Source: PFJX01 sp044227325 (GTDB lineage Bacteria; Pseudomonadota; Gammaproteobacteria; Burkholderiales; Thiobacillaceae). From it: a DNA stretch of 64,000 nt. Where the stretch lies: assembly GCA_044227325.1 (NCBI GenBank), contig JBGAFI010000011.1, positions 1-64,000 of the forward strand, written 5' to 3'. A program made the translations under genes and the position numbers. The notes under the pieces were generated by a model. That model was not told the origin of the DNA and made no database searches. It worked only from the letters and a program-made list of their open reading frames with translations. This document shows, piece by piece, positions 8,219-16,933 of the stretch. The number at the start of each line of letters is the position of its first letter. Position 1 is the first letter of the stretch.

Positions 8219-9535
8219 TCATTCCGTCAGCCAGCGCAGCGCGGGCGGCGCGTCCAGCAGCACGGGCTGCCAGTTCCAGCCCGCGTCCCGCACGGCCTGT
8301 CGGAAGGGCTGGCGCAGTTCCTGGAGGTTGAAGGTGTAGGCGTAGCTCAGTTCGGGCCGGGGCCGGCCTTCGGCATCGAATTGAAGGCCGAACACCCTTT
8401 CGTGTTCGTACCGGAAAAACTGGATGCCCCGCGCCTGGCGCCATTCCGCGCGCGCGCCGTCGGCGCCCAGGGCGGCTTCCAGGTCGCGCCAGTATTCCTT
8501 GACCCGCACCGTATGGCTGGCTTCGTCCAGGCTCAGCACCAGGCGGTGGCTGCGTCGCAGCCGGTGGGCGCGCGCCAGATCCAGCCAGCGGGCGTCGGCG
8601 AAGCGCCATTCCACGGTGAGTTCGCGCCCGTCCACGCCGGTCCGCACGCTCATGGGCACGTCCTCGGCGTTGACGGCTGCCAGGCGCGCCGCGAGTTCGG
8701 CGCCGCCCATGATCGCCGCCTTCGCGTCGGCCGGCTCCCGCGACGCCCAGGCGGCGCCCTTGAAGAAGAACACCACGGCGGCGAGCAGGTTCAGCGCCAG
8801 AAACAGCCACATGCCGGGCTGTTTGAGGCGCGGGTCCAGGTAGAAGCCGGAACCCGCCGCCGCCGCGTCGGCCTGCGCCCCGCTCGCGGGTGCCGGCGCA
8901 TGGACGCCGCCACCGGCGAAATCCGCGAGGGTCCAACTGTCCGCGGCGGTCCAGATGCGCAGGAGCGGGCCGTTCAGCCGGATCCGGGCCAGGTCGCCGA
9001 CACTGCCCCGGCGCACGTCCACGCCCTGGGCCAGATCGCCGCCCAGGGGGCCGGCCCGGAACAAAGCCAGGTAGCCGCGCAAAGCCCGCGCGGCCTGGTC
9101 CGGCGTGTCGAAGCGGGCGGCCAGCAGGGTGTTGCCGCTGGGGAACATGGCCATCTGGGCCGCCAGGGCATCCCCCAGCAGGTCCGGAAAGATGGCCCGG
9201 GCATCCCGGATCAGCTCGTTTTCCACGTTGGGGCCGAACAGGCGCCGGGGATGCAGGAAGCGCCCGTCCCGGTGTGCCCACATCGGGTCCGGCGCGGCGC
9301 TTTCCACGGCCGGCTCCGCCGGAGCCGGCGCCGGCCGTTGGACCTGACTCAGGTGGTAGGCGAACTGGGGCAGCACGACGATGAGGAAGAATCCCAGGAA
9401 GAACGCCACCGGGCGCGGGGACTGGCCGGACTGGCGCATCAGCCAGGCGAACAGCAGCGACACCAGCAGGCCCATGAGCAGCAGGACGAGGGAAACCATC
9501 AGGCCCGGGTTGGCCTTGAGGAAGGCCAGGCTCAC
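8219..9535 (-). CDS. Membrane protein of unknown function in the speD operon
   Basis: 438 residues. Two hydrophobic segments near the N-terminus (about residues 12-32 and 42-62) are followed by a large soluble stretch with an APAPAEPA linker, a third membrane segment (MWLFLALNLLAAVVFFF) near the middle, and a soluble C-terminal half rich in Arg and aromatic residues. I do not recognise the family. The GTG start at 9535 overlaps the TGA stop of the preceding gene (GTGA), pointing to translational coupling. Both soluble parts could face the same compartment; sidedness is not certain. Confidence 0.75.
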   Translation of the reverse strand: MSLAFLKANPGLMVSLVLLLMGLLVSLLFAWLMRQSGQSPRPVAFFLGFFLIVVLPQFAYHLSQVQRPAPAPAEPAVESAAPDPMWAHRDGRFLHPRRLFGPNVENELIRDARAIFPDLLGDALAAQMAMFPSGNTLLAARFDTPDQAARALRGYLALFRAGPLGGDLAQGVDVRRGSVGDLARIRLNGPLLRIWTAADSWTLADFAGGGVHAPAPASGAQADAAAAGSGFYLDPRLKQPGMWLFLALNLLAAVVFFFKGAAWASREPADAKAAIMGGAELAARLAAVNAEDVPMSVRTGVDGRELTVEWRFADARWLDLARAHRLRRSHRLVLSLDEASHTVRVKEYWRDLEAALGADGARAEWRQARGIQFFRYEHERVFGLQFDAEGRPRPELSYAYTFNLQELRQPFRQAVRDAGWNWQPVLLDAPPALRWLTE

Positions 9536-9945
9536 GACGCCCGTCCCTTCCAGGCCATGACCGCCAGCACGACAACGCAGACGACGAAGGCGAACAGGCC
9601 CGCCAGCAGGCCCATCATCCACACCCCCATCACACCGGAATTGCGCGTGTCCTTATAGTCGATGCCGTCGATGAGATGGAACAGGCAGGCGTTGAGCCCC
9701 ACCAGGGTGGCGAGGGCCAGGCGCGCCACCAGCCAGACCCGGGACTGGCCCGGCGCGAGGAAGGCGAAGGACCACAGGAAGGCGCCCGGCACCGCCAGCA
9801 GGGGCAGCAGCCAGCCCAGGCGCTCCAGCCAGCCGTTGCCGAGCGCCGTGGGCGGCGTGTTGAGGCGCACCGCCAGCATGGCCGCCAGGTAGGCCATAAA
9901 CCAGAACAGTTCCGGCCCCAGCAGCCAGGTCGGCGCGCGGCTCAC
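9532..9945 (-). CDS. Small polytopic membrane protein
   Basis: 137 residues with four predicted membrane segments: FWFMAYLAAMLAVRL, LGWLLPLLAVPGAFLWSFAF, VARLALATLVGLNACLFHLI and VWMMGLLAGLFAFVVCVVVL. A conserved-looking polar stretch HLIDGIDYKDTRNS joins the last two. Both ends overlap neighbours by the four-base GTGA arrangement, so it is tightly coupled in the speD operon. The size and topology resemble small DUF-type membrane partners found beside polyamine genes, but I cannot assign a family. Confidence 0.72.
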   Translation of the reverse strand: MSRAPTWLLGPELFWFMAYLAAMLAVRLNTPPTALGNGWLERLGWLLPLLAVPGAFLWSFAFLAPGQSRVWLVARLALATLVGLNACLFHLIDGIDYKDTRNSGVMGVWMMGLLAGLFAFVVCVVVLAVMAWKGRAS

Positions 9946-10376
9946 GGCGTGTCCTCCCCGTCGGCGCCGAATTCCACCAGGCGCCAGGCGCCGTCCACCG
10001 GCCGGAAATAGAAGGCATAGGGCCGGCAGAACAGAACCTGGGCGCCATCCTCCGCCACCGGTTTGGCGCGGGCCAGGCATCGGCGCACACCGGCGTCGAA
10101 CAGCCTGGGGTAGACGGCGGCGAACCCTTGCCGGTCGCGGAGTTCGCCCTCGAAAAGGAAAGGCAGCCGGGTCAGGACGGCCACGCCGGCGCCGTCGTTG
10201 CGGGCCAATGCGTGACGAAAATCCGCGAGGAAGCGGTCGAAGCCCGGCGCCGCCGCCCCAGCCGGTAGCGCCGCGACCAGGAGACACGAGGCGAGCAGCC
10301 CCGCCAGCAGGACGCGAGCGGCCGCCGGAGCGCGCGGCGCGGCAGGAATGTTCACGGTGTTCACGGCGTCTCCCAC
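9942..10376 (-). CDS. Exported protein of unknown function
   Basis: 144 residues beginning at a GTG. A Sec-type signal (ARVLLAGLLASCLLVAALPAGAAA) implies export; no lipobox in the correct position is obvious. The mature domain is about 100 residues and ends RPYAFYFRPVDGAWRLVEFG, a pattern seen in small alpha/beta folds of the SnoaL/NTF2-like or DUF4878 kind, though this is only resemblance. The stop overlaps the GTG of the next membrane protein. It is separated from speD by 81 bp. Confidence 0.68.
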   Translation of the reverse strand: MGDAVNTVNIPAAPRAPAAARVLLAGLLASCLLVAALPAGAAAPGFDRFLADFRHALARNDGAGVAVLTRLPFLFEGELRDRQGFAAVYPRLFDAGVRRCLARAKPVAEDGAQVLFCRPYAFYFRPVDGAWRLVEFGADGEDTP

Positions 10377-10457
10377 GGCGAAAGAGGATGCCGGGCAGTC
10401 TGCCGGCGGCAGGTATCAGTCCGGTTTCGCCGGCGCCATCGCTGTGTTTCGATTGTT

Positions 10458-10883
10458 TCAGCCGGACACGGCGTCCAGCCTGTCCGGGTCCGCTTCGGCC
10501 CGGGATCCGGCCGCAATTGCCGCATCCCCGCGATCCGGCAGCCCGCGCGCATGGCGCACCACCTTGGCCCGCGTTGGCCGCAATGCCGCATGGAGCAGGG
10601 CCAGGGCGGGCTCCGGATTCCGGTTGCCGCACAGGAATATGTCCAGGGCGATGTAGTCCAACTCCGGCCAGGAGTGCAGGCTGATATGGGATTCGGAAAG
10701 CATGGCCACGCCGGTGATGCCGTGCCGTTCGCCGAAATGATGCAGGTTCACGCCCAGCACGGTGGCGCCGCACGCCGCCGCCGTTTCGCGCAGCAGGCGT
10801 TCCAGATCCTCGATGTCGGTGGGCTGCCGGCCGCCCCAGAAGTCGATCAGCAGGTGTTGGCCGGGTGCGTGGGCTTCGGTCAT
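10458..10883 (-). CDS. speD: S-adenosylmethionine decarboxylase proenzyme
   Basis: 141 residues, prokaryotic class 1B AdoMet decarboxylase. The signature LSESHISLHSWPE places self-cleavage between E64 and S65, creating the pyruvoyl group on S65; H70 and C85 match the processing and proton-donor residues of the family. The product, decarboxylated AdoMet, is the aminopropyl donor for spermidine. No spermidine synthase gene is present in this window, and the gene is embedded among unrecognised membrane-protein genes. Its start overlaps the stop of the upstream membrane protein gene (ATGA), so the two are translationally coupled. The Asp/Ala-rich tail of about 20 residues is longer than usual. 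Confidence 0.95.
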   Translation of the reverse strand: MTEAHAPGQHLLIDFWGGRQPTDIEDLERLLRETAAACGATVLGVNLHHFGERHGITGVAMLSESHISLHSWPELDYIALDIFLCGNRNPEPALALLHAALRPTRAKVVRHARGLPDRGDAAIAAGSRAEADPDRLDAVSG

Positions 10884-11974
10884 GGCGTCGCCGCTCTCGG
10901 GAAAAGATTGTCCTTCCAGGGGTTGCCCGGCCCCCCCAAACGCCAGATGAAGGCATCCAGCAGGTAGTGGGTGATCTGGGGCAGGGCCAGCAGGGGCACC
11001 AGCCAGGCCAGCCAGGTGGCCCTGTCGACGGCCGGCAGATGGGCGAAGGCGGGAAACAGTCCGGCATGCTCACGCCACACCAGCCCGTCCCACAGCCCCT
11101 CTTCCCCATAGGCCACCAGGAACAGCGCCGCCACATAGAGCGGCAGGAAGCGGGCCTGAAACAGACGGCCGATGGGCAGCAGGTAATCGGCGGCACCGCG
11201 CGCCTGGCGGTTGTGGCCGTAGATCCAGATCAGGGCCATGTAGGGCACGCCGTGGGCGATGACGTTGGTGGCGGTGAAGGCCAGGTCGTTGTCGAAATGG
11301 AGGATGCCCACGTACCAGGACAGGGCCGTGCCCGCCAGCATCAGGTTCTTGGGCAGATTGACGCGGCCCCGCCGCAGGCTGACCCGGGTCTCCTTGACCA
11401 GATAGGCGGCGATGAGACCGAGGTAGAGCCAGCCCGCCGTCCGGGCCACCCCGGGGGCATCGAAGGTCAGGAAGTCGCCGGGCACGAACCAGTCGAAATC
11501 CCGGGGCCGGCAATGCCAGGCCAGCAGGGGATAGATCGTGGCGGCGTAGATCATCACCTGGTCCAGGCGCTTGGACCAGAGGGGATCCCGGTATTCGTCG
11601 CGCCGGTAGATCATGACGAAGCCATACTGCTGGCGCACGAAATGGAAGGCGGCCAGGTAGGCCAGCGCGCGCCAGAACAGCATGTCGTCCACCCGGTACA
11701 GCACCACGGCCAGGACGAAGCCCACCAGGGGCGCGAGCACGTACAAGGCCTGGCGCGCGCGCAGTTCCTCTCGGTCCAGGTAGGTGCGGAAAACGGTGCT
11801 CCACACGTGGCCCACATCCACCCCGACGATGAGCAGCAGCCACAACAGGGGCGGCGTCGCGCCGATGGCCGCCACCCGCTCCCCCAGGGCCAGCACCAAG
11901 CAGGTGATGGCGAAGGCCGGCGCCAGGATGAAGGCGCCGTCCAGGCGGGCGGAGTGGATCCAGGGTTGGCTCAT
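10880..11974 (-). CDS. Polytopic membrane protein of unknown function
   Basis: 364 residues with about eight to nine predicted membrane helices. Histidines are placed at or near membrane borders: GVDVGHVW, LAAFHFVRQQYGF, LHFDND, VIAHGVPYM and ITHYLLDAFIWR. Such patterns occur in membrane di-iron enzymes (desaturases, Brp/Blh-type oxygenases), but the canonical HXXXH / HXXHH boxes are not convincingly present, so I make no enzymatic claim. It is the first gene of the seven-gene minus-strand operon and overlaps speD by four bases. The 169-bp gap to the divergent nadM gene should contain both promoters. Confidence 0.78.
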   Translation of the reverse strand: MSQPWIHSARLDGAFILAPAFAITCLVLALGERVAAIGATPPLLWLLLIVGVDVGHVWSTVFRTYLDREELRARQALYVLAPLVGFVLAVVLYRVDDMLFWRALAYLAAFHFVRQQYGFVMIYRRDEYRDPLWSKRLDQVMIYAATIYPLLAWHCRPRDFDWFVPGDFLTFDAPGVARTAGWLYLGLIAAYLVKETRVSLRRGRVNLPKNLMLAGTALSWYVGILHFDNDLAFTATNVIAHGVPYMALIWIYGHNRQARGAADYLLPIGRLFQARFLPLYVAALFLVAYGEEGLWDGLVWREHAGLFPAFAHLPAVDRATWLAWLVPLLALPQITHYLLDAFIWRLGGPGNPWKDNLFPRAATP

Positions 11975-12143
11975 GGGGGCGATGCTAACCGGGCTTTACC
12001 GTCACCAGCCAGCGCCGTGCCACCTCCTCCCATGGGAGTACTCCCCGAAATTGTCTGGTGCGCTTTCCAAAACACGTGCTAGCTTTAACCCACGCGCCGC
12101 GGATAGACCAAGGCGCCTCAACTTTGGTTAGGGGATTCCTGCC

Positions 12144-13181
12144 ATGAGCGACAAAGCCTACGACCTTCTGGTCTTCATCGGGCGTTTCCAGCCCTTCCAC
12201 CGTTCCCACGCCGCCATCGTCACGGCCGCCCTGGACAAGGCCGACCAGGTGCTGGTGCTGGTGGGGTCCGCCAACACCGCCCGCTCCACGCGCAACCCGT
12301 TCACCGCCGGCGAACGGGAGGTGATGATCCGCGAGTCCTTCCCCCGGGCCGGGGCGTCGCTGCACATCCGCGCGATTCCCGACTACCCGTACATGGAGGA
12401 TCTCTGGCTGCGCCAGATCCAGGACGCGGTGAAGGCCGTGGCGGAGCCCGCCGGCGCCCGCCGCATCGGCCTAATCGGCCACTTCAAGGACGACTCCTCC
12501 TACTACCTGCGCATGTTCCCCCAGTGGACCCTGGTGGAGATGCCCGACCACGAGGGGCGTTCCTCCACCGAGCTGCGCGAGCTGTTGTTCGAGCCCAACG
12601 GCAACGGCACCCGCATGGTGCTGGCCTCGGCCCTCACGCCGGCCGCCGCCGAGTTCGTCGCCGAGTTCCAGCGCCTGCCCCAGTTTCCCCAACTGGCCGA
12701 GGAGCACGCCTTCCTCAAAGCCTACCGCCAGCAGTTCGCGGCCTATCCCTACCCGCCCACCTTCGTCACGGTGGACGCGGTGGTGATCCACTCGGGCCAC
12801 ATCCTGCTGGTGGAGCGCAAGGCCATGCCGGGCCGCGGCCTGCACGCCCTGCCGGGCGGCTTCATCGACCAGGGCGAACGCCTGGTGGACGGCGCCATCC
12901 GGGAGCTGAAGGAGGAGACCCGCCTGAAGCTGCCGGTGCCGGTGCTGAAGGGCTCCATCAAAGGCAGCCGGGTGTTCGACGACCCCCAGCGCAGCCAGCG
13001 CGGACGCACCATCACCCACGCCTTCCACTTCGACTTCCCCACCGGCGAACTGCCGCCGGTGAAGGGCGGCGACGACGCGGCCAAGGCGCGCTGGATGCCG
13101 CTGGCGGACTTCTACGCCCTGGACGGCGTCATGTTCGAAGACCACTGGCACATCGTCACCGCATTCATAGGCGGCGCCTGA
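12144..13181 (+). CDS. nadM: Bifunctional nicotinamide-nucleotide adenylyltransferase / Nudix hydrolase
   Basis: 345 residues in two domains. Residues 1-180 are a nucleotidyltransferase: GRFQPFHRSHAAIV carries the phosphate-binding (H/T)xGH-type motif, and SSTELRE matches the C-terminal signature. This half converts NMN and ATP to NAD+. Residues 195-345 are a Nudix hydrolase with the complete box in GGFIDQGERLVDGAIRELKE followed by ETRL, probably acting on ADP-ribose or a related NAD breakdown product. It sits 157 bp upstream of nicotinamide phosphoribosyltransferase on the same strand, so together they give nicotinamide to NMN to NAD+. The ATG at 12144 follows AGGGGAT. Confidence 0.95.
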   Translation: MSDKAYDLLVFIGRFQPFHRSHAAIVTAALDKADQVLVLVGSANTARSTRNPFTAGEREVMIRESFPRAGASLHIRAIPDYPYMEDLWLRQIQDAVKAVAEPAGARRIGLIGHFKDDSSYYLRMFPQWTLVEMPDHEGRSSTELRELLFEPNGNGTRMVLASALTPAAAEFVAEFQRLPQFPQLAEEHAFLKAYRQQFAAYPYPPTFVTVDAVVIHSGHILLVERKAMPGRGLHALPGGFIDQGERLVDGAIRELKEETRLKLPVPVLKGSIKGSRVFDDPQRSQRGRTITHAFHFDFPTGELPPVKGGDDAAKARWMPLADFYALDGVMFEDHWHIVTAFIGGA

Positions 13182-13184
13182 ACA

Positions 13185-13225
13185 CACCCCTCCCGCGCGA
13201 GCGGGGGTGGAGACGGGGGAGAGGG
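13185..13225. repeat. Divergent copy of the intergenic hairpin repeat
   Basis: A C-run/G-run palindrome (ACCCCTCCCGCGCGAGCGGG with GGTGGAGACGGGGGAGAG after it) between nadM and nadV. It resembles the longer elements at 26074-26138 and 60172-60236 but is shorter and diverged. In the transcript it would fold as a stable hairpin between the two cistrons and could modulate relative expression. Confidence 0.5.
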
Positions 13226-13338
13226 TCGGCGCTGGCGCATCCCCCGGTAACCCGCAACACCCTGGGCGTTTGGGCAAAACGCCAAGCAGCCCGGCTGGAT
13301 AGACCGGCCGGCATCTCAACATGACTGGGGATTCCATC

Positions 13339-14748
13339 ATGAAAAACGACGACAGCCTGATCCGCTACAACCCGATCCTCGACACCGACTCCTACAAGGC
13401 GAGTCACTTCCTGCAATATCCACCCGCCGCCCGGGGCCTGTTCGCTTACGTGGAATCAAGGGGCGGCGAATACGACCGCACCCTGTTCTTCGGCTTGCAG
13501 TACATCCTGGCGCGCTATCTTTACACCCGCGTCAGCGACGCCATGGTGGACGAGGCGCGGGACTTCTTCGCCATGCACGGCGAGCCCTTCAACGAGGCCG
13601 GCTGGCGCCACATCGTGCGCGCGCACGGCGGCCGCCTGCCCCTGGAGATCCGCGCCGTGCCGGAGGGCAGCCTGATCCCCACCGGCAACGCCCTGATGAC
13701 CGCGCGCTCAACCGACCCGGAGACGTTCTGGCTGGTGTCCTACGTGGAGACCCTGTTGCTGCGGGTCTGGTACCCCATCACGGTCGCCACCCAGTCCTGG
13801 GCCATCAAGCAGACCATCGCCGAATACCTGCGCGCCACCAGCGACGATCCGGACGGCCAGCTTCCCTTCAAGCTGCACGACTTCGGCGCGCGCGGCGTCT
13901 CCAGCGAGGAGTCCGCCGGCATCGGCGGCATGGCCCACTTGGTCAACTTCCGGGGCAGCGACACCATCGGCGGCAGCCTCTATGCCCGCCGCTACTACGA
14001 CGAGCCCATGGCCGCCGTCTCCATCCCCGCCTCGGAGCACTCCACCATCACCAGTTGGGGCCGGGGCAAGGAACTGGCCGCCTACCGCAACATGCTCAAG
14101 CAGTTCGGCGGGCCGGGGAAACTGTTCGCCTGCGTCTCCGACAGCTACGACCTCTACGCCGCCCTGGAAAACCTGTGGGGCAAGGAGTTGCGCCAGGATC
14201 TGATCGACTCCGGCGCCACCGTGGTCATCCGGCCCGACTCCGGCAACCCGGTGGAGGTGGCCCTGCGCACCGCCATCCTGCTGGACAACGCCTTCGGCCA
14301 CACGGTCAACGGCAAGGGATTCCGGGTGCTCAACCACGTGCGCGTCATCTACGGCGACGGCATCAACCGCCGCGCCATCCGGGACATCCTGGCCAACCTC
14401 AAGATCAACGGCTACGCCGCGGACAACATCGCCTTCGGCATGGGCGGCGCCCTGCTGCAGCAGGTCAACCGGGACACCCAGAAGATGGCCATGAAGACCT
14501 CCGCCATCCTCCTGGACGACGGCTGGCACGAGGTCTACAAGGCCCCCGCCACCGACCCCGGCAAGGCCTCGAAGAAAGGCCTGCTGTCCACCTTCCGCAA
14601 CCGCCTCACCGGCGAGTACATGACCATCCGCATCGACGGGAACCCCATCGACGGCGAGTGGGAGGAAGTCATGGGCGACGTCTGGCGCGACGGGGAACTG
14701 CTGGCCAGGCAGCGCTTCGCGGATATTCGGGAGCGAAGCGCCGGGTGA
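13339..14748 (+). CDS. nadV: Nicotinamide phosphoribosyltransferase
   Basis: 469 residues, the full length of bacterial NAMPT. Recognisable segments include DTDSYKASHFLQYP near the N-terminus, HDFGARGVSSEESAGIGG and ASEHSTITSWG in the catalytic barrel, and VIRPDSGNP and IYGDGINR for phosphate binding. It condenses nicotinamide with PRPP to form NMN, which the upstream NadM would adenylate to NAD+, giving the short two-step salvage route. I chose the ATG at 13339 because TGGGGA lies seven bases upstream; the ATG at 13321 has no such site. Confidence 0.95.
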   Translation: MKNDDSLIRYNPILDTDSYKASHFLQYPPAARGLFAYVESRGGEYDRTLFFGLQYILARYLYTRVSDAMVDEARDFFAMHGEPFNEAGWRHIVRAHGGRLPLEIRAVPEGSLIPTGNALMTARSTDPETFWLVSYVETLLLRVWYPITVATQSWAIKQTIAEYLRATSDDPDGQLPFKLHDFGARGVSSEESAGIGGMAHLVNFRGSDTIGGSLYARRYYDEPMAAVSIPASEHSTITSWGRGKELAAYRNMLKQFGGPGKLFACVSDSYDLYAALENLWGKELRQDLIDSGATVVIRPDSGNPVEVALRTAILLDNAFGHTVNGKGFRVLNHVRVIYGDGINRRAIRDILANLKINGYAADNIAFGMGGALLQQVNRDTQKMAMKTSAILLDDGWHEVYKAPATDPGKASKKGLLSTFRNRLTGEYMTIRIDGNPIDGEWEEVMGDVWRDGELLARQRFADIRERSAG

Positions 14749-14938
14749 CGCGGGGCCAACGCGCGCGGCCTTCCGCTCCTTGTTCCGGGGTGGAGGGCCG
14801 CATGCGCGAGAGGCGCAACCTCATGGCGACACCTCAGGAGACACCTCATGGCGGCAAGTCGGCGCTGGCCGCTGTTGGCGAGGAACAGGCCGGGAACCGC
14901 CATCCGGCTCGCGGCCATGGAACGGCGCATCGGTTCGC

Positions 14939-15475
14939 TCACGCGGCGCGTTCGAGCAACGCGGTGCGCGCTTTCATGATGCGGACGAACTGTTCGCTGC
15001 TCCCGCCCACATCGGGATGCGCCCTCTGGGCAAGCCGGCGGAAAGCCGCGTTGATCTGTCGCGGCTCCAGCTTCCCGTCCATGGGCAGATTCAGCGCCGC
15101 GCGATGTTGCCGTTCGTCGGCAGGCCCGCGGTTTTCCCGTTGCCGGTTGCGGCCCTCGAAGAAGCGCGCGAATGCCTCGTTCATCCGCTGCCGCTCGGCG
15201 CGGCGCAGTTCCACCGACTCCCGCCGCAGCGCCATCTGGTCGTCGCGCCATCGCTGGCGCGACATGACGGTGCAGGCCGCGAAGGCGATGCGGCCGTCCC
15301 TCTCCAGCTCGTCCAGGTTGAACGGACCCACCATGTCGAAGGGCTCTTCCAGCCATGCCGATCTGCCGTTGGCGCCCGCCTCGACCCGGCCGATCGTCAC
15401 CGTGGTGACGAGGCCGTGGACGCCATTCCAGATCACCCATTCGTCCCCGTACCCGGACTCGAACTCGTCAGGCAT
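14939..15475 (-). CDS. J-domain-containing protein
   Basis: 178 residues. The N-terminal two thirds are a charged region of unknown fold, with an Arg/Glu-rich helical stretch (RRESVELRRAERQRMNEAFA). The last 45 residues look like a compact J domain: INAAFRRLAQRAHPDVGG has the HPD tripeptide that stimulates DnaK ATPase, followed by a helix with the usual spacing. An unusual feature is the C-terminal rather than N-terminal J domain and the lack of G/F or zinc-finger regions, so it may be a type III co-chaperone delivering a specific client. The start at 15475 is chosen because GGGAGGG lies just upstream; an ATG 15 codons earlier lacks this. Confidence 0.78.
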   Translation of the reverse strand: MPDEFESGYGDEWVIWNGVHGLVTTVTIGRVEAGANGRSAWLEEPFDMVGPFNLDELERDGRIAFAACTVMSRQRWRDDQMALRRESVELRRAERQRMNEAFARFFEGRNRQRENRGPADERQHRAALNLPMDGKLEPRQINAAFRRLAQRAHPDVGGSSEQFVRIMKARTALLERAA

Positions 15476-15668
15476 GGACCCTCCCGCGGACTGTACCGTC
15501 GTCGACTGCACCGTCGTCATTCCCCCCCGGCCACGCGCGGCGGCCGGGACTCGATCGGTCCGACGCCGGCTCCGCGCCCGCGCGGAAGGGGGGAGGGACT
15601 GAAGATAACGTCATGGGAACCGCTCCTCTGAAATGGCATGGCGCCGGATCGCCAACCCCCAAACCGCG

Positions 15669-15986
15669 CTACTTCCGCTTCTGGTATTCCGCCACCAGCA
15701 CTTTGATCTTGAGTTGCATGATGTCTTTCAACATGCGCATTTTTCGGCCATGTTCCTGATGCGCGATATCGTAGATTTGTTTTCTCAAGGTTTCGTCGCC
15801 GTCCTTCGGCAGATTCAAAGACCATTCGGTGAAAAACGCGCCGTAGCTGTCGATGGTTTTGATCAGATCGAACCTGAGCTTCTCCCGGTCATTCTTCGGG
15901 ACGGCCAAGAGTGTTTCGTCGATGACCGCATCGAGATCCGACTTTTGTTGTTCGTAAGAAACGGGGAATTGGACGATTTTCGACAT
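15669..15986 (-). CDS. Small helical hypothetical protein
   Basis: 105 residues, soluble, Lys/Asp/Glu-rich and predicted mainly helical (ETLRKQIYDIAHQEHGRKMR). No recognised domain. GC is lower than in the flanking genes, hinting at acquisition. The start at 15986 gives a compact protein; an in-frame upstream extension exists but has an unlike composition. The gene stands alone, with a 193-bp gap containing palindromic GC-rich sequence before the J-domain gene. Confidence 0.6.
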   Translation of the reverse strand: MSKIVQFPVSYEQQKSDLDAVIDETLLAVPKNDREKLRFDLIKTIDSYGAFFTEWSLNLPKDGDETLRKQIYDIAHQEHGRKMRMLKDIMQLKIKVLVAEYQKRK

Positions 15987-16334
15987 GGGCACGCAAAAAA
16001 CAGTAGGCAACCGATCGGAACATGGAGATCCCGGAAATCCCACGGGTACGGTAACGGATCACTTTTCGTGCCAGTTAAGCAACCGATTGATAATTATGGA
16101 ATTTGCACGGTTGCCAGGTGTTGCGTTTGCCACAAACAAACTCTCGTTGGAGCAGGAATGTTTGAAGGCACCGGTAATGCCCGGCCGATGGCGGCAACGC
16201 GCGCCGAATGGTTTCCAAAATAAAGCCACATTCATATCGGGACATGGGCCCGACTCCCGGTCCCCTGGCCGGCGGGTTGCCGCCTTGCGAAGCGCCGCGC
16301 CGCGCTAGAGGCGGCATCACAGGAACGCGCAGAA
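15987..16334. other. Lower-GC intergenic region with a hairpin near tag
   Basis: 348 bases without a supported gene. The part up to about 16220 is A/T-richer than the surroundings. An inverted repeat GCCGCCT (16279-16285) with AGGCGGC (16309-16315) lies just downstream of the tag stop on the minus strand and could terminate that transcript, although no long T-run follows. Confidence 0.4.
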
Positions 16335-16922
16335 CTACGCCTTGCCGGCCGCCACCTCCCCATGCCGGAAGCATCCCACCACATGGTCGTTGACCATGCC
16401 GGTGGCCTGCATGTGGGCGTAGACGATGGTGGAGCCGACGAACTTGAAGCCGCGCTTCTGCATGTCCTTGCTGAGGGCGTCGGACAAGGCGGTGCGCGCG
16501 GGTATCTGGGACAGTTCCGTCCAGGTGTTGCGGATCGGCTCGCCGTCCACGAAGCGCCAGAAGTAGGCGTCCAGGCCGCCGAATTCCTCGCGGATCTTCA
16601 GGGTCGCCTGGGCGTTGGTGATGGCGGCGGCCACCTTGAGCCGGTTGCGCACGATGCCCGGGTCGGCCAGCAGGCGCGCGGTGTCGGCTTCGCCGTAGCG
16701 GGCGATCCGCTCGGCATCGAAATTGTCGAAGGCGCGGCGGTAGCCTTCCCGCTTCTTGAGGATGGTGATCCAGGACAGGCCGGCCTGGGCGCCTTCCAGG
16801 ATGAGGAATTCGAACAGGGCGCGCTCGTCGTGCAGGGGCACGCCCCATTCGCTGTCGTGGTAGGCCTGGTAGAAGGGGTCGGTGCCGCACCAGGCGCAGC
16901 GGGTCTTCGCATCGGCGTTCAT
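16335..16922 (-). CDS. tag: DNA-3-methyladenine glycosylase I
   Basis: 195 residues, the normal length for TagI. The zinc site is visible: Cys9 (RCAWCG), His22 (YHDSEWG), and the His and Cys of MVNDHVVGCFRH near the C-terminus. The segment AQAGLSWITILKKREGYRRA is a family hallmark. The enzyme excises 3-methyladenine from alkylated DNA as the first step of base excision repair. It lies 11 bp downstream of a glutathione S-transferase gene on the same strand, so both are probably co-transcribed in an alkylation/electrophile defence setting. Confidence 0.96.
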   Translation of the reverse strand: MNADAKTRCAWCGTDPFYQAYHDSEWGVPLHDERALFEFLILEGAQAGLSWITILKKREGYRRAFDNFDAERIARYGEADTARLLADPGIVRNRLKVAAAITNAQATLKIREEFGGLDAYFWRFVDGEPIRNTWTELSQIPARTALSDALSKDMQKRGFKFVGSTIVYAHMQATGMVNDHVVGCFRHGEVAAGKA

Positions 16923-16933
16923 GGGCGGGGCGC

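Noticed and set aside
10865..12082. Plus-strand frame of 405 codons opposite the membrane protein of the speD operon
   Set aside because: His/Gln/Gly-rich product without domain; the opposite strand has consistent membrane helices and coupled overlaps.
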